Shown here one piece after another: positions 36,859-46,398 of a stretch of DNA of 64,000 bases. A program made the position numbers and the translations under genes. Origin of the DNA: AC-32 sp963788215 (lineage in GTDB: Bacteria > Actinomycetota > Thermoleophilia > Gaiellales > Gaiellaceae). The notes beneath the pieces were generated by a model. That model made no database searches. It saw only the letters and a list, made by a program, of their open reading frames with translations, and had not been told where the DNA came from. Position 1 is the stretch's first letter. The number at the start of each line of letters is the position of its first letter. Where the stretch lies: positions 372,001-436,000 of the forward strand of contig CAWBFX010000003.1 in NCBI GenBank assembly GCA_963788215.1, written 5' to 3'.

Positions 36859-37689
36859 TCAGGTATCGCGTCGAATGAGCAGGACCGCGGCCAGCGCCAG
36901 CGTGACCGCGCAGTAACCGGCAAAGAGCAGCCCGCCCCAGAGCGGCGAGAGCGAGTGCACATCATGAGTAAGCGAGAAGATCTGCCGACCGGCTTCGCTG
37001 GGCAGGTACTCGCTGATGGCGTTGTTCCAGCTTGTCGGGAGCACGTTCATCAGCGGCGGGATGACGAAGAAGATCCCGGCGAAGGTGGCGATGCCCCCCG
37101 CGGTGTTGCGCACCAGGGCTCCGAGCGCGAGCGCAAAAATGCCGACGAGGAGCAGGAAGACCGCGCCGCCGATCACCGACCGGGCGACGCCCTGCTGCGA
37201 GAAGGAGACCTGGAGAATGTCGTGCCGCGAGAGGATGGCCTGGCTCGCAACGAAGGCGACCAACACGCACGGAAGCATCAGCGCGAAAGTGACGACGCCG
37301 AACACGGCCGTCTTCGCCCAGAGCACAGGCAGTCGCTTCGGAACCGCACTGAAAGTCGCGCGGATCATCCCCGTCGAGTACTCGCCCGTGACCACGAGGA
37401 CGCCGAGCACCGCGATCGCAAGCTGGGAGACGTTTACGCCGGCGAGCGCGATATCGAGCGGATGGCGGTCGGCGCGCTCATGCGGGCTCATGGAGCCCCA
37501 ATGCGAGGAGGTCACGGCCGCAAAGAGGACGGGGAAGCCGATCGTGAGGACGATCGCGGCGAGCAGCGACCAGCGCGTCGAGCGGAGCGAACGGAGCTTC
37601 GTCCACTCGGATACCGCCACGCGCAACTGCGTGACGCGGCCGGTGTGCGCGATGCGCGGAAGCGCGCGGATGCCGGCGAGCGTGCTCAA
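36859..37689 (-). CDS. ABC-2 type transporter permease
   Basis: 276 residues with six helices (LLAAIVLTIGFPVLFAAV, LAIAVLGVLVVTGEYSTGMI, FALMLPCVLVAFVAS, AVFLLLVGIFALALGALV, IATFAGIFFVIPPL, and a last one near the C-terminus). The GEYSTGMI piece is typical of ABC-2/NatB-like permeases. TTG 37689 overlaps the ATPase stop as TTGA. It forms a drug or peptide exporter with the upstream ATPase. Confidence 0.9.
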   Translation of the reverse strand: MSTLAGIRALPRIAHTGRVTQLRVAVSEWTKLRSLRSTRWSLLAAIVLTIGFPVLFAAVTSSHWGSMSPHERADRHPLDIALAGVNVSQLAIAVLGVLVVTGEYSTGMIRATFSAVPKRLPVLWAKTAVFGVVTFALMLPCVLVAFVASQAILSRHDILQVSFSQQGVARSVIGGAVFLLLVGIFALALGALVRNTAGGIATFAGIFFVIPPLMNVLPTSWNNAISEYLPSEAGRQIFSLTHDVHSLSPLWGGLLFAGYCAVTLALAAVLLIRRDT

Positions 37690-38618
37690 CGCCTGGCCTC
37701 CTCGGTCTCGCTCGGCTCGAGCGCCTTGAACTCGACGTCGTCGCGCGTCAGCGTCATGAACGCTTCCTCGAGTGACGCCTGTTGCGGCGTCAGCTCGTAG
37801 ATCGCAAATTGATGCGCGGCCGCAACCTCTCCGATCTGCCGGGCCGTCAAGCCACGTACCTCGAGCAGCTCGGGCTCCAGGAGAGCGACCGTGACGTCGG
37901 GGCCCGCGAGCTCCTCTTCCAGCGCGGCCGGGTGCGAAGTGCGGACGTGGACGACGTTTCCGGAGGCCTGGCTGACGAACTCACGCGTGGGCATGTCGGC
38001 GATCTTGCGGCCACGCCCGATCACGATCAGGTGGTCGGCCGTCAGCGCCATCTCGCTCATCAGATGCGACGAGACAAAGACCGTCCGGCCCTCCGCCGCC
38101 AGGCCCTTGAGCAAGTTCCGTATCCAGCGGATCCCCTCCGGGTCGAGCCCGTTGACCGGCTCGTCGAGCATCACGGTCGACGGATCGCCGAGCAGGGCGG
38201 AGGCGATTCCCAGTCGCTGGCCCATGCCGAGGGAGAACTTCCCGGCCCGTTGCTTCGCGACCTCGTGCAGGCCGACGAGGTCGATCAGCTCCTCGACGCG
38301 GCGCTTGCCGATCCCGTGCGTCTGCGCCAGGGAAAGCAGGTGGTTGGAGGCGGAGCGGCCGCCGTGGAGCGACCGGGCCTCGAGCAGAGCCCCGACCTCG
38401 TGCAGCGGAGCCGCGTGGTCGCGGTAGTGCTTGCCGTTGACCGTGACGTCGCCGGAGGTCGGCGCATCGAGGCCCAGGATCAGGCGCATAGTGGTCGATT
38501 TGCCGGAACCGTTCGGTCCGAGAAAGCCCGTGACGATGCCGGGGCGAACCGTGAAGGAAAGTCCGTCGACGGCTCGCTTGTCACCGTACTCCTTGACCAG
38601 GGCGGTCGCCTCGATCAT
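37686..38618 (-). CDS. ABC transporter ATPase (DrrA/CcmA-like)
   Basis: About 310 residues. Walker A GPNGSGKSTTMRLI, signature FSLGMGQRLGIASAL, Walker B VMLDEPVNGLDPEG and a C-terminal regulatory tail of the multidrug DrrA type. The ATG of MIEATALVKEYG at 38618 is preferred over 38630. A 16-bp palindrome at 38647 overlaps the likely promoter. Confidence 0.92.
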   Translation of the reverse strand: MIEATALVKEYGDKRAVDGLSFTVRPGIVTGFLGPNGSGKSTTMRLILGLDAPTSGDVTVNGKHYRDHAAPLHEVGALLEARSLHGGRSASNHLLSLAQTHGIGKRRVEELIDLVGLHEVAKQRAGKFSLGMGQRLGIASALLGDPSTVMLDEPVNGLDPEGIRWIRNLLKGLAAEGRTVFVSSHLMSEMALTADHLIVIGRGRKIADMPTREFVSQASGNVVHVRTSHPAALEEELAGPDVTVALLEPELLEVRGLTARQIGEVAAAHQFAIYELTPQQASLEEAFMTLTRDDVEFKALEPSETEEARR

Positions 38619-38646
38619 CGGGTCTAGCAAAGCCGCGCCCTCTGAA

Positions 38647-38662
38647 CGTTTCTTAAGAAACG
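38647..38662. promoter_or_regulatory. perfect 16-bp palindrome upstream of the ABC-2 operon
   Basis: CGTTTCTTAAGAAACG is fully symmetric, AT-rich in its centre and lies 29 bp before the ATPase start. TetR, PadR and MarR regulators of drug exporters use such sites. No regulator gene is adjacent. It could also act as a weak terminator for the cupin gene's opposite side, but there is no T run. Confidence 0.6.
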
Positions 38663-38690
38663 GGTTACGATCGGATTGCGACGGGGTCGA

Positions 38691-39128
38691 TCAGCGCTCC
38701 GTCCCGTGCATCGCTCTGCCCTCCATGGGCGGAGCGGCGCCGTACTCGTCGTCGGTCACGTGGTCGCCCCAGTCGGCCGGCTTGCCCTCGTCGTCGACCT
38801 CGACGATCGCGATGTGCGTCATGAACCGCGTCGGCGCCGCGCCGTGCCAGTGTTCCTCGCCCGGCTCGAAGAAGACGCGGTCGCCTGGACGGATCACCTC
38901 GACGGGGCCGCCGCGCCGCTGCGCCAGCCCGACCCCTTCGGTCACCCAGATCGTCTGCCCGTTCGGGTGCGTGTGCCAGGCCGTGCGGGCTCCCGGCGTG
39001 AAATGGACGCTGCTGGCCTGCGCGCGCGATCCTGCCGAGGCCGCTGCGACCGAGTCGATGTAGACGTCTCCCGTGAACCACTCGCTTGGGCCGGGGACCG
39101 TCTCGATGGCGTTCCGCGTGATTTCCAT
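38691..39128 (-). CDS. cupin-domain protein
   Basis: 145 residues forming a single conserved barrel: ARTAWHTHPNGQTIWVTEG (motif 1) and IRPGDRVFFEPGEEHWHGA (motif 2), with metal-binding His and Glu. It matches the small carboxymuconolactone-decarboxylase-associated or quercetinase-like cupins. Enzyme activity is not predictable. It ends near the palindrome at 38647 and is transcribed with the ABC genes' strand. Confidence 0.88.
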   Translation of the reverse strand: MEITRNAIETVPGPSEWFTGDVYIDSVAAASAGSRAQASSVHFTPGARTAWHTHPNGQTIWVTEGVGLAQRRGGPVEVIRPGDRVFFEPGEEHWHGAAPTRFMTHIAIVEVDDEGKPADWGDHVTDDEYGAAPPMEGRAMHGTER

Positions 39129-39152
39129 GAGCAGAGGCTACGCGCGGCCGCA

Positions 39153-40809
39153 TCACTCGACGGTGACGAGCGTGCCGATCGGCGTGTACGGCCAGACCCT
39201 GGCGGCGGACGCGAGCGGGAGCTCGACGCAGCCGAGGCTCTGCGGCGTGCCGAACGAGGCCCGGGTGAAGGCGTGGAGCGCCTCGCCGCCGTTGAAGTAG
39301 CTGATCCAGCGGATCCCAGGATCGTGGTAGTGCGAGCCGTCCGGGTTTGTGCCGCTCATCGTTCCCACGGGGATGTGCTCGAAGACCGGGAACGTGCCTA
39401 GCTTCGTCGGCGCGGCCGGCACGCCGGTGTTCCCGGGCGAGGTCAGGATCGTCCGCCCGTTGTGCCAGAGCGTCAGCGACTGCGGGACGCTGCTGTGGAC
39501 GTAGACGTAGCTGTAACCCTCGCCGCGCCGCTTGCCCGCGATCGCGTCGGCGAGGAGCGCGCGCCAGACCCTTGCCCCCGGGATCGCGTCCACGGTCAGC
39601 CGGTGCCTGTCCTGGAACATCATCACCGCGCCGCGGGTGATCTGGTCGTAGCTGCCTTCGCGCCAGAGGCCGCGCAGCTCCGGCGGCGTGTTCGGGAAGC
39701 GCCAGGCGAAGTGACCCCGCGGCGGGTCGACGGCGGCCTGCAGCTCGGCACTCGGTGTGCGGGCCACTGGACGCCCGGCAGGCGTCCAGCCGAGCGGGAG
39801 GTAGCCGGCCTGCGCGAGGAGCTGCTGGAGCCGCAGGACCGAGCCGGCCGGGACCGTCCACCTGAGGCTGCTGACCGTCTGCAGTCCGCGGCCCGAGGGC
39901 CTGGCGATGGTGACCCGGCGCCCGAGGTCGAGCCGCAGCTGGGAGTCGAATCGCGCCCCGAAGCCCGACGGCGTGAAGACGATCGTGTGGTCGTCGGTCT
40001 GGCTCCAGTGGCCGCTCGTGCGGGGCGAGACGGCCGGGCGGGCGGACCCGAGGACGTCGCTGACCGGCTCCGAGAACGTAAGCCGGATGGGCGTCGCCGG
40101 GCCGAGCGGCGCGGATGGGCTCGGCCGGACGACGGCGACCGGGAGCTCGGAGGAGGGGAACCAGCTGACCGGCACGGGCTCGCCGAGCCGTTCCCAGGCC
40201 CGTGCCGCCGCGGCAACCTCGATCGTGCCCGTCGCGGAGCGGCGGGGGAGCGCGACCCAGCTCTCGGCGCTGCCGAGCCGCACTCGCCTCAGGTGTCCGG
40301 GGGTTCCGTAGGCAGCAGCGCTGACGGGGGCGTCGAAGCGCACGCGGACGGTCAGACCCCGGGCGAACCGTGAGCCAGCGCTCGCTCACGCCGGCGACGG
40401 GCGCGTGGACGGTCCAGTGCTCGTGACGCTCGTCGCCGAGCGCCCATCCGAGCCAGCCCGGCCGGCGAACGACGGCGTCGACGCTGACCTTCTCCCCCGG
40501 CGTCACGAGTGTCCGAGGCGTCAGCTGTCCGTCGCGGACGACGAGCGGGATCTGCCGCCCGTCCGGCCCGGACGCGCGCACGCTCTCAACGGTTCCGCCG
40601 AAGCGCTGAACGTCGACGCGCGCGAGCGCCGCCGGATCGCCCGCGAGGCTGACGTCCGACCAGACGAGCACGGCCGCGGCCAGAGCCACGAGCGCGGCGA
40701 GGAGGACCAGCAGGGCCCAGAGGAGCCGCCGGCCACGCCGTCGCCGAGGCCTGCGGCGAGAACGAGGCTGTGCGTACGTGAGCGGCGAACGCGGTGACCC
40801 GGTCGTCAC
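39153..40809 (-). CDS. membrane-anchored L,D-transpeptidase, frameshifted
   Basis: About 551 residues from GTG 40809 after removing one base from the C4 run at 40357-40360. A basic cytoplasmic start and one anchor helix (LLWALLVLLAALVALAAAVLVW) lead to Ig-like domains (LVVRDGQLTPRTLVTPGEKV; RFDAPVSAAAYGTP), a small helical peptidoglycan-binding-like part (LRLQQLLAQAGYLPLGW) and a C-terminal YkuD domain. Catalytic motif: ALHAF...SLGCVELPL (Ser-x-Gly-Cys). It makes 3-3 peptidoglycan cross-links or attaches proteins to the wall. Confidence 0.88.
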
Positions 40810-40858
40810 GTCAAGAGGATACGGGCGTTCTCCGTCAGACCTCGTTGTGGCGGGTTGG

Positions 40859-41261
40859 TCAGGGCTTGCTGAGGGCCTCGACCGTCGCCGTCTCCACCAG
40901 CCCGGAAACCGCCCGCGCGAGATCCGGATCGGAGGTGACGAAGGCATCCGCCTGCAGCTGCGTCAGCGCCACGAACTCGGCGTCGGACGTCGTCTCCCAA
41001 CCCGAGCTGGTCGGCAACCCGCCAGGCCGTGCGCTGGAGCACCTTGTCGCCGAGGAAGCGAACCTTCAGCGAGTTGATCCGAGTCACCCGCTCGAGCCCG
41101 TCTGCCGCCGAGATCTCACCGCGACGCGACGCCGCATAGAGCGCCGCCAAGGCCTGCGAGCGGACGAGCGTCGGCGCGACGAGCTGGTGCCCGGCCGCCA
41201 CTTCAACCTCGCCTGCCGCGATCCGCAGCAGCGTCTCGCAGTCGACCACGAACCGCGTCAC
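40859..41261 (-). CDS. PIN-domain protein, frameshifted
   Basis: About 133 residues from GTG 41261 (GTG 41270 also possible). TRFVVDCETLLRIAAGE carries the first acidic residue, QALAALYAASRRGEI the conserved helix, and VTSDPDLARAV the last acidic site. One base in CCC 41001-41003 must be dropped to join ADQLG to WETTSDAEFVALTQLQADAF, a typical PIN centre. It follows the AfsR-like gene by about a dozen bp. PIN proteins are usually RNases of toxin-antitoxin pairs, but no antitoxin gene is visible here. Confidence 0.8.
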
Positions 41262-41275
41262 GCGGCGCACGCTAC

Positions 41276-44200
41276 CTAGGCCGCGAGGGCGAGCGTCACG
41301 GCTTCCGGCACGGTCAACGTCCGCCCTTGCTCGGACGCGTCGTCCAGGGCGGCCGCGTCGACCTGCGCGCGCGCGATCGAGAGCGCCTCTTTGCTTAGCT
41401 CGTCCACGGTGGCCCGCCTGAAGCCGATCTCGTCGCGAGCCGAGCTCAGGCTCCCGAGCAGACGCGCGGCAGTCAGGCCCTTGCCCTGGCGGGCGAGCAC
41501 CACGGCGAAGCGCGCCAGGTCGACTGCGGTGTCCAGGAGGTCCCCGAGCCGGTCGTGGATGCGCAGGCTGGTCCTCAGCATCGAAGCCGCTTCGGGAACG
41601 CGGCCTTCCTCCAGGGCGATCGACGCCAGGACCCCCAAGGTGCTCGCCTCGATCCGTTCGTTGTCGGTGGCGCGCGCCCGGCGGAGATTGTCCTCGGAGA
41701 GCGCCCGGGCGCGGCGCCGGTCTCCGAGGGCGGCATACGTGTCGACGAGAGTACGGCTGACCAGCAAAGCGGAGTGCTCGTCGCCGAGCTCGCGAAAGAC
41801 CCGCGCGCTCTCCTCGAGCAGCGGACGGGCCGCGCTGTTGCCGCCTTCCAGCCGGTGAGCGTTGCCGAGCATGAACCCGGCGTAGGCGGCACCCCACCGA
41901 TCGCCGAGTCTCCGATGAAGCGCCATGCCCTCGTCGGCCCGCAGCGTGGCCGTCGCGGGATCGACGAGGTTGACAGCCATCACGGCGGCGCCGTTCAGAG
42001 CCTTCGCGCGCGCCGCGGTCGGATGCGCCTCGGCGAGAAGCGCGCTCTCGAGCCGACGCGACCCTTCCGCGAGGTGGCCCTTCAGGTACCAGAACCTCCA
42101 CAGCGCTCCCGCCAGGCGAAGCCGCTGCTGGCTCTCACCGGAGGCCTCGAGGCGATCGAGCGCCGCGCGGAAGTTGTCGTGCTCGTCCTCCAGGCGGTCG
42201 AGCCAGTCTCCCGGGCTCCCGCGCAGATGCGGCTCGGCCTCCTCGGCGAACGCAAGAAAGTGGTCCGCTTGTCGCCGTCGCAGCTCCTCGCCGGCGCCCG
42301 ACTCCTCGAGTCGCTCGGCCGCGTAGGCGCGGATCGTCCCGAGCATCGTGAACCTGGGCTCCTCGTCGGTCCCACCCAACCGAACTAGGCCGTTCTCGGT
42401 CAAGGAGGCGAGGCCGTCGACCACGTCGAGGCCGGCTCCGCAGACACGCTCGGCCGCCTCCAGCGTGAAGCCTCCCGAGAAGACGGCGATCCGCGTGAAC
42501 AACTGCTGTTGCTCCGGGTCGAGCAGGTCGTAGCTCCAGTCGATCGTCGCGCGCATCGTGCGCTGGCGCTCGGGCGCGTCGCGTGCGCCTCCCTTCAACA
42601 GCTGCAGGCGATCGTCGAGCCGTTCGAGGATCGTCGCGGGCGGGAGCACCGCCACCCGGCTGGCGGCGAGCTCGATTGCCAGCGGCAGGCCTTCGAGGGC
42701 CCTGCAGACCTCGGCAACGGCCCGCGCGTTGGCGGCCGTGATGACGAAATCCGATCGGACCGAGCGCGAGCGCGACGCGAACAACGCGACCGACTCGCAC
42801 CGGAGGAGGCGCTCCAGGTCGTCGTCGCCTTCGGGCGTCTCGAGCGGCGAGACCGCGTAGACCTGCTCGCCCGCGAGATGAAGCGGCGCGCGCGTGGTCA
42901 CCAAAGTCTTCGCGGCCGATCCGCCACCCGCGATCGCCTCGACGAGAGGCGCCGCCTCGATCACGTGCTCGAAGTTGTCGAGCACGAGCAGCAGCTGCCG
43001 GTGCCGCACGTATGCGGCGAGGGCTCCGCCGCTCCTCACGGGCACGCCGAGGGTCTGCGCGATCGTCGGGAGAACGAGGTCGGGGTCTGCCAGCGGAGCG
43101 AGAGCCACGAAGAAGACGCCGTCGGGGAAATCGTCGAGGAGCTCGGCCGCGGCGTGCAGCCCCAGGCGCGTCTTGCCCGTGCCGCCGGTGCCCGTCAGAG
43201 AGACGATCCGGGTCTGCGGCCGGCGCAGCAGGTCGGCGAGCTCTTCGATCTCCCGCTCGCGGCCGACCAGAGGCGTCGGCTGAAGCGGAAGGTTGGTCGT
43301 GTGGCTCTCGAGGCTCCGGAGCGGAGGGAACTCGTCGTCCAGCTCCGCGACCGAGAGCTGGAACACGCGCTGAGCCGCCATCAGGTCTCGCAGCCGGTGG
43401 TCGCCGAGATCCACGACGTCGGCCTCGTCCATCCGCGTCTCCCGCAGGAGATCGCGCGTGGCCTGCGAGAGGAGGATTTGCCCGGGGTGCGCCGCGCTCC
43501 ACAGATTCGATGCGCCGCGGATGCCCGGGCCCGTATAGCCACCGTCCGTAGGAACCGCCTCCGCCGAGTCGAGGCCGACGGCGATGCGCGCGTCCTCCCC
43601 GCTCGCGCGCTGGATCGCGACCGCGGCCGCCACGGCGTCGCGAGCCCGGGCGAAGGCAACGACGAAGGACGAGCCTCGCGCCTCCACCTCGAAGCCGCCG
43701 TGCCGCCCGATGACAGCCCTCGCCACCTCAGCCGCCGACCGATGGGCGTCGCTGAACAGAAACGTGACGATCCCCGCCGGCTTCGTCGCGTCCGCGGAGC
43801 GCTGCAGCGGTGCGAGCCCGTCCGCGGGGGCGAGCTCGGGGTCCTGCTCCAGGATCTGCCGCTCGAGCCGCCGGAGCACGGGGCTCGGGTCGATGCCGAG
43901 CTCGCCGACCATCACGTCCCGTGCCTCCTGGTAGGCCCTCAGCGCGTCGGACTGCCGCCCCGCCCGATACAGCGCCAGCATGAGCTGAGCACGGAGGTCC
44001 TCGCGAAACGGGTTCTCCGCGATCAGGCGCTCGAGCTCAGGCACCGCCTCCTCGTACCGCCCGTACTGCAGCTCCAGCTCGACCTGCTCCTCCTCCAGCG
44101 CGAGCCGGAGCGCCTCGAGCCGCGCCGATTCCTGCGCGGCGAACGTCTGGTACCGAAACTCGGCCAGGGGCTCTCCGCGGAACAGGCCGATGGCCTCTCG

Positions 44201-44557
44201 GAGATCCTGCAACCGAGCCAGGGGATCGGCCGGCCCTGCAACCGCTGCGATCGCGTCCACGCGGCGGATGTCCAGCTCGTCACCTTCGAGGAGCCGCAAG
44301 CGGTATCCGGGGGGCTCGGTCTCGATTCGCCCGGCTCCGAGGCCCTTCCGCAGCGCGGAGACGTGACCCTGCAGCGCAGTCTGCGCTGTCGCCGGCGGCC
44401 GTCCGTCCCACAGCCCCTCGGCGAGCTCGTCCGTGGAGACGGCTCGGTCCGCGTGAAGGAGCAGAAAGGCGAGCAGCGCCCGGTGTTGAGCGCGGGTGGG
44501 CGCGACGTCGACCCCGTCCGCGCTCGCCTCGAGCCTGCCGAGCAACCGGTAGTCCAC
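41276..44557 (-). CDS. AfsR-like STAND regulator with BTAD, cyclase-like and TPR domains
   Basis: 1,093 residues in five parts. OmpR-type winged helix (near residues 1-90, STDELAEGLW...LRKGLG) and BTAD (about 95-240, REDLRAQLMLALYRAGRQSDALRAY). A class III cyclase-like domain (about 255-390; GIVTFLFSDAHRS and HGGFEVEARGSSFVVAF) follows, in which the usual second metal Asp of the GDAF motif is Ser, so it is probably inactive. Then a NB-ARC ATPase (about 420-700; LTGTGGTGKTRLG, LLLVLDNFEHV) and C-terminal TPR-like helices. It is divergent from a LuxR HTH gene across about 95 bp. Confidence 0.9.
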   Translation of the reverse strand: MDYRLLGRLEASADGVDVAPTRAQHRALLAFLLLHADRAVSTDELAEGLWDGRPPATAQTALQGHVSALRKGLGAGRIETEPPGYRLRLLEGDELDIRRVDAIAAVAGPADPLARLQDLREAIGLFRGEPLAEFRYQTFAAQESARLEALRLALEEEQVELELQYGRYEEAVPELERLIAENPFREDLRAQLMLALYRAGRQSDALRAYQEARDVMVGELGIDPSPVLRRLERQILEQDPELAPADGLAPLQRSADATKPAGIVTFLFSDAHRSAAEVARAVIGRHGGFEVEARGSSFVVAFARARDAVAAAVAIQRASGEDARIAVGLDSAEAVPTDGGYTGPGIRGASNLWSAAHPGQILLSQATRDLLRETRMDEADVVDLGDHRLRDLMAAQRVFQLSVAELDDEFPPLRSLESHTTNLPLQPTPLVGREREIEELADLLRRPQTRIVSLTGTGGTGKTRLGLHAAAELLDDFPDGVFFVALAPLADPDLVLPTIAQTLGVPVRSGGALAAYVRHRQLLLVLDNFEHVIEAAPLVEAIAGGGSAAKTLVTTRAPLHLAGEQVYAVSPLETPEGDDDLERLLRCESVALFASRSRSVRSDFVITAANARAVAEVCRALEGLPLAIELAASRVAVLPPATILERLDDRLQLLKGGARDAPERQRTMRATIDWSYDLLDPEQQQLFTRIAVFSGGFTLEAAERVCGAGLDVVDGLASLTENGLVRLGGTDEEPRFTMLGTIRAYAAERLEESGAGEELRRRQADHFLAFAEEAEPHLRGSPGDWLDRLEDEHDNFRAALDRLEASGESQQRLRLAGALWRFWYLKGHLAEGSRRLESALLAEAHPTAARAKALNGAAVMAVNLVDPATATLRADEGMALHRRLGDRWGAAYAGFMLGNAHRLEGGNSAARPLLEESARVFRELGDEHSALLVSRTLVDTYAALGDRRRARALSEDNLRRARATDNERIEASTLGVLASIALEEGRVPEAASMLRTSLRIHDRLGDLLDTAVDLARFAVVLARQGKGLTAARLLGSLSSARDEIGFRRATVDELSKEALSIARAQVDAAALDDASEQGRTLTVPEAVTLALAA

Positions 44558-44652
44558 CTCGTGCCGATTGTCGCACGCCGACGTGCGTGCGCGTTAGCCC
44601 CGCGTTAGCGGCCGCCTGGACACTCGCACCAGCCGTTGGAGGAAGGAGAAAG

Positions 44653-44844
44653 GTGTCGGTTCCGGCGCTATCGCTCATCGAGGAGCACATCGTCCGGCTT
44701 CTCGCAGAAGGCCTGAACACGAAGGAGATCGCCGTCGCCGTCCGGTTGGACGAGCGGACCGTCGACTGGCATCTCGAGCAGGCGGGCCGGAAGCTCGAGC
44801 ACGCCTCCGCCCTCCACGAGCGGCTCAAAGGGAGGCGAGAATGA
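44653..44844 (+). CDS. free-standing LuxR/GerE-type HTH protein
   Basis: 63 residues from GTG 44653, preceded by GGAAGGAGAAAG. The whole chain is one helix-turn-helix (IEEHIVRLLAEGLNTKEIAVAVRL, then RTVDWHLEQAGRKLEH), lacking the usual sensory or receiver domain. The longer in-frame start at 44587 would run through the divergent regulator's promoter and is rejected. It overlaps the next gene as ATGA and may work with the AfsR-like protein. Confidence 0.75.
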   Translation: MSVPALSLIEEHIVRLLAEGLNTKEIAVAVRLDERTVDWHLEQAGRKLEHASALHERLKGRRE

Positions 44845-45339
44845 CGCCTCGCGTTCGATCTCGGAAAGGACTGCTCATGCGCTCACGCAAAACCGCGACA
44901 CGCGTCCTCGTCGCCGCAGCCTCGCTCGCCGCGATTGCGGCCGCGATCCTCGCCGTTGCCGCTTCCGCTCAACCGGGGCAGCGGGCGAACCACCCGGTCA
45001 AGCCCTTCCACCTGACCAAGAACTGCGACCACTACTTCGGGGGGATCGGCGACTACTGCACGGTCAGCTACTCGAACCTGCCGGCGCTCCCGAGCGACGC
45101 GGACATCTTCTACGCCCAGCCAGCGGGCGCGACCTCGCTCGACAGCGACACGATCCTCTACGCCGGGCCCGGCAACACCGCGACCGGCCACTGCTCACTC
45201 GACTTCGGGACCGGTCTCGGGCACTGCAGCATCTTCGGCGGCACCGGGACGCTCGAAGGGCTCCATGCCTCGGTCGAGGTCTCGCTACATCAGCGGGAAC
45301 GACTGGGCCTGGGACGGAACGTACAGGTTCAAGAACTGA
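44841..45339 (+). CDS. exported allene-oxide-cyclase/dirigent-like barrel protein, frameshifted
   Basis: Starts at ATG 44841 (ATGA with the HTH gene) or the in-frame ATG 44877, which has a GGAAAGGA site. Signal peptide (VLVAAASLAAIAAAILAVAASA), then CDHYFGG...GDYCTVSYSNL, TATGHCSLDFGTGLGHCSIFGGTGTLEG, a pattern like exported AOC/dirigent-type barrels. Removing one base near 45283-45285 gives ASVEVSYISGNDWAWDG and a stop at 45337-45339, about 165 residues. Catalysis is unlikely in bacteria; a surface role is possible. Confidence 0.65.
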
Positions 45340-45349
45340 ACAGCGCGAA

Positions 45350-45388
45350 GGAGACAGGGCGGGCGCTGAAACTGCCCGCTCTGTCTCC
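45350..45388. terminator. hairpin after the exported-protein gene
   Basis: Fifteen-base arms (GGAGACAGGGCGGGC and GCCCGCTCTGTCTCC) with one mismatch, loop of nine, starting 11 bp after the repaired stop at 45339. Its position supports that stop and hence the frameshift repair. The following stretch to 45608 has no gene and no other element that I can see. Confidence 0.7.
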
Positions 45389-45608
45389 GCCGACTTGGCA
45401 GCGCGTCGAAGGCGCGTTAGCCTCTGCGTGCCGCAGACGAGCCGGGCGCAATCTCCCTTTGCGCTTGGCTCAGCAGCCGAGCGGACGGCGTCTCCCCACT
45501 GAGCCGGTTCGACGCCGCCGCCCGGCACACGCATGCCATCAGAGCCGACCCCTGCCGACACTGGCACGTTTGGGTCATTCCTCACTGACTCTGAGATGCT
45601 CTTGCCGG

Positions 45609-46398
45609 ATGTTCTTTCGGCTGAGTACCTGGGAGCTCTGGCTGATCATCGCCGGGATCATCCTGGGGTTCGTGGTCCTCGGGTACCTGGCGGGCCGCGT
45701 GTTGCGCGTGCACGTGGAGACGCTTCGGGAGCCGGTCGGAGTCGTCCAGGGCGCCCTGCTCGCGATCGTCGGGCTGGTGCTGGCCTTCGGCCTGTCGTTG
45801 GCGCTCGGACGGTACGACTCACGCCGCGCGGCCGTCGTCGACGACGCCAACACGATCGGCACGACCTACCTGCGGGCGCAGACCCTGTCGGAGCCCACGC
45901 GCACACGCTCGCTTGGGCTGCTCAAGCGCTACACGGACGCCAGCCTGCAGCTCTCGCACGCTGTGCCGACGACTCCGAGGTTTCGGCAGACGATCGCGAA
46001 GGAGGACGGGCTCCAGCGTCAGCTCTGGGGCCTGGCCGGCAACGCGCTCAAAGGAGCGCCGCAGGACAGCGCTCCGCGGCTCTATGTCGAGACCCTCAAT
46101 GAGATGATCGACCAGCAGACGGTACGCGTGGCCGCTCTCAACAACCGCATCCCGAACGCCGTCCTGGCGCTGGAGGTGTTCGGCACCGCCATCGCCTTCG
46201 GTCTCCTCGCGCTCTACACGGCCATGCACGGCCGAGGTGCGACGACGGTGTTCCTAGCCGGGTTGCTCGTGACCGTGCTTCTGCTCGTCATCTTCGACCT
46301 CGACCGCCCGACGCGCGGCCTGATCCGCGTGCCGGACGCCCCTCTCGTCGCGCTTGCGCGCGTCGATGGCTGTCCCTCCGGCCGCGCAGGGGCCGTAG
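45609..46398 (+). CDS. DUF4239 (bestrophin-like) membrane protein, frameshifted at the end
   Basis: About 262 residues. Two N-terminal helices (LWLIIAGIILGFVVLGYLAG and VVQGALLAIVGLVLAFGLSLAL), then RRAAVVDDANTIGTTYLRAQ, a cytoplasmic helical region, and two C-terminal helices. The DUF4239 ending LIRVPDAPLVALRASM appears only if one base near 46350-46354 is removed; the stop then falls at 46396-46398, right against the convergent epimerase gene. The family may form an anion channel, but function is unproven. Confidence 0.82.

Noticed and set aside
40859..41261. PIN gene as half of a toxin-antitoxin pair
   Set aside because: No small upstream antitoxin ORF; the preceding gene is the 1,093-residue regulator.
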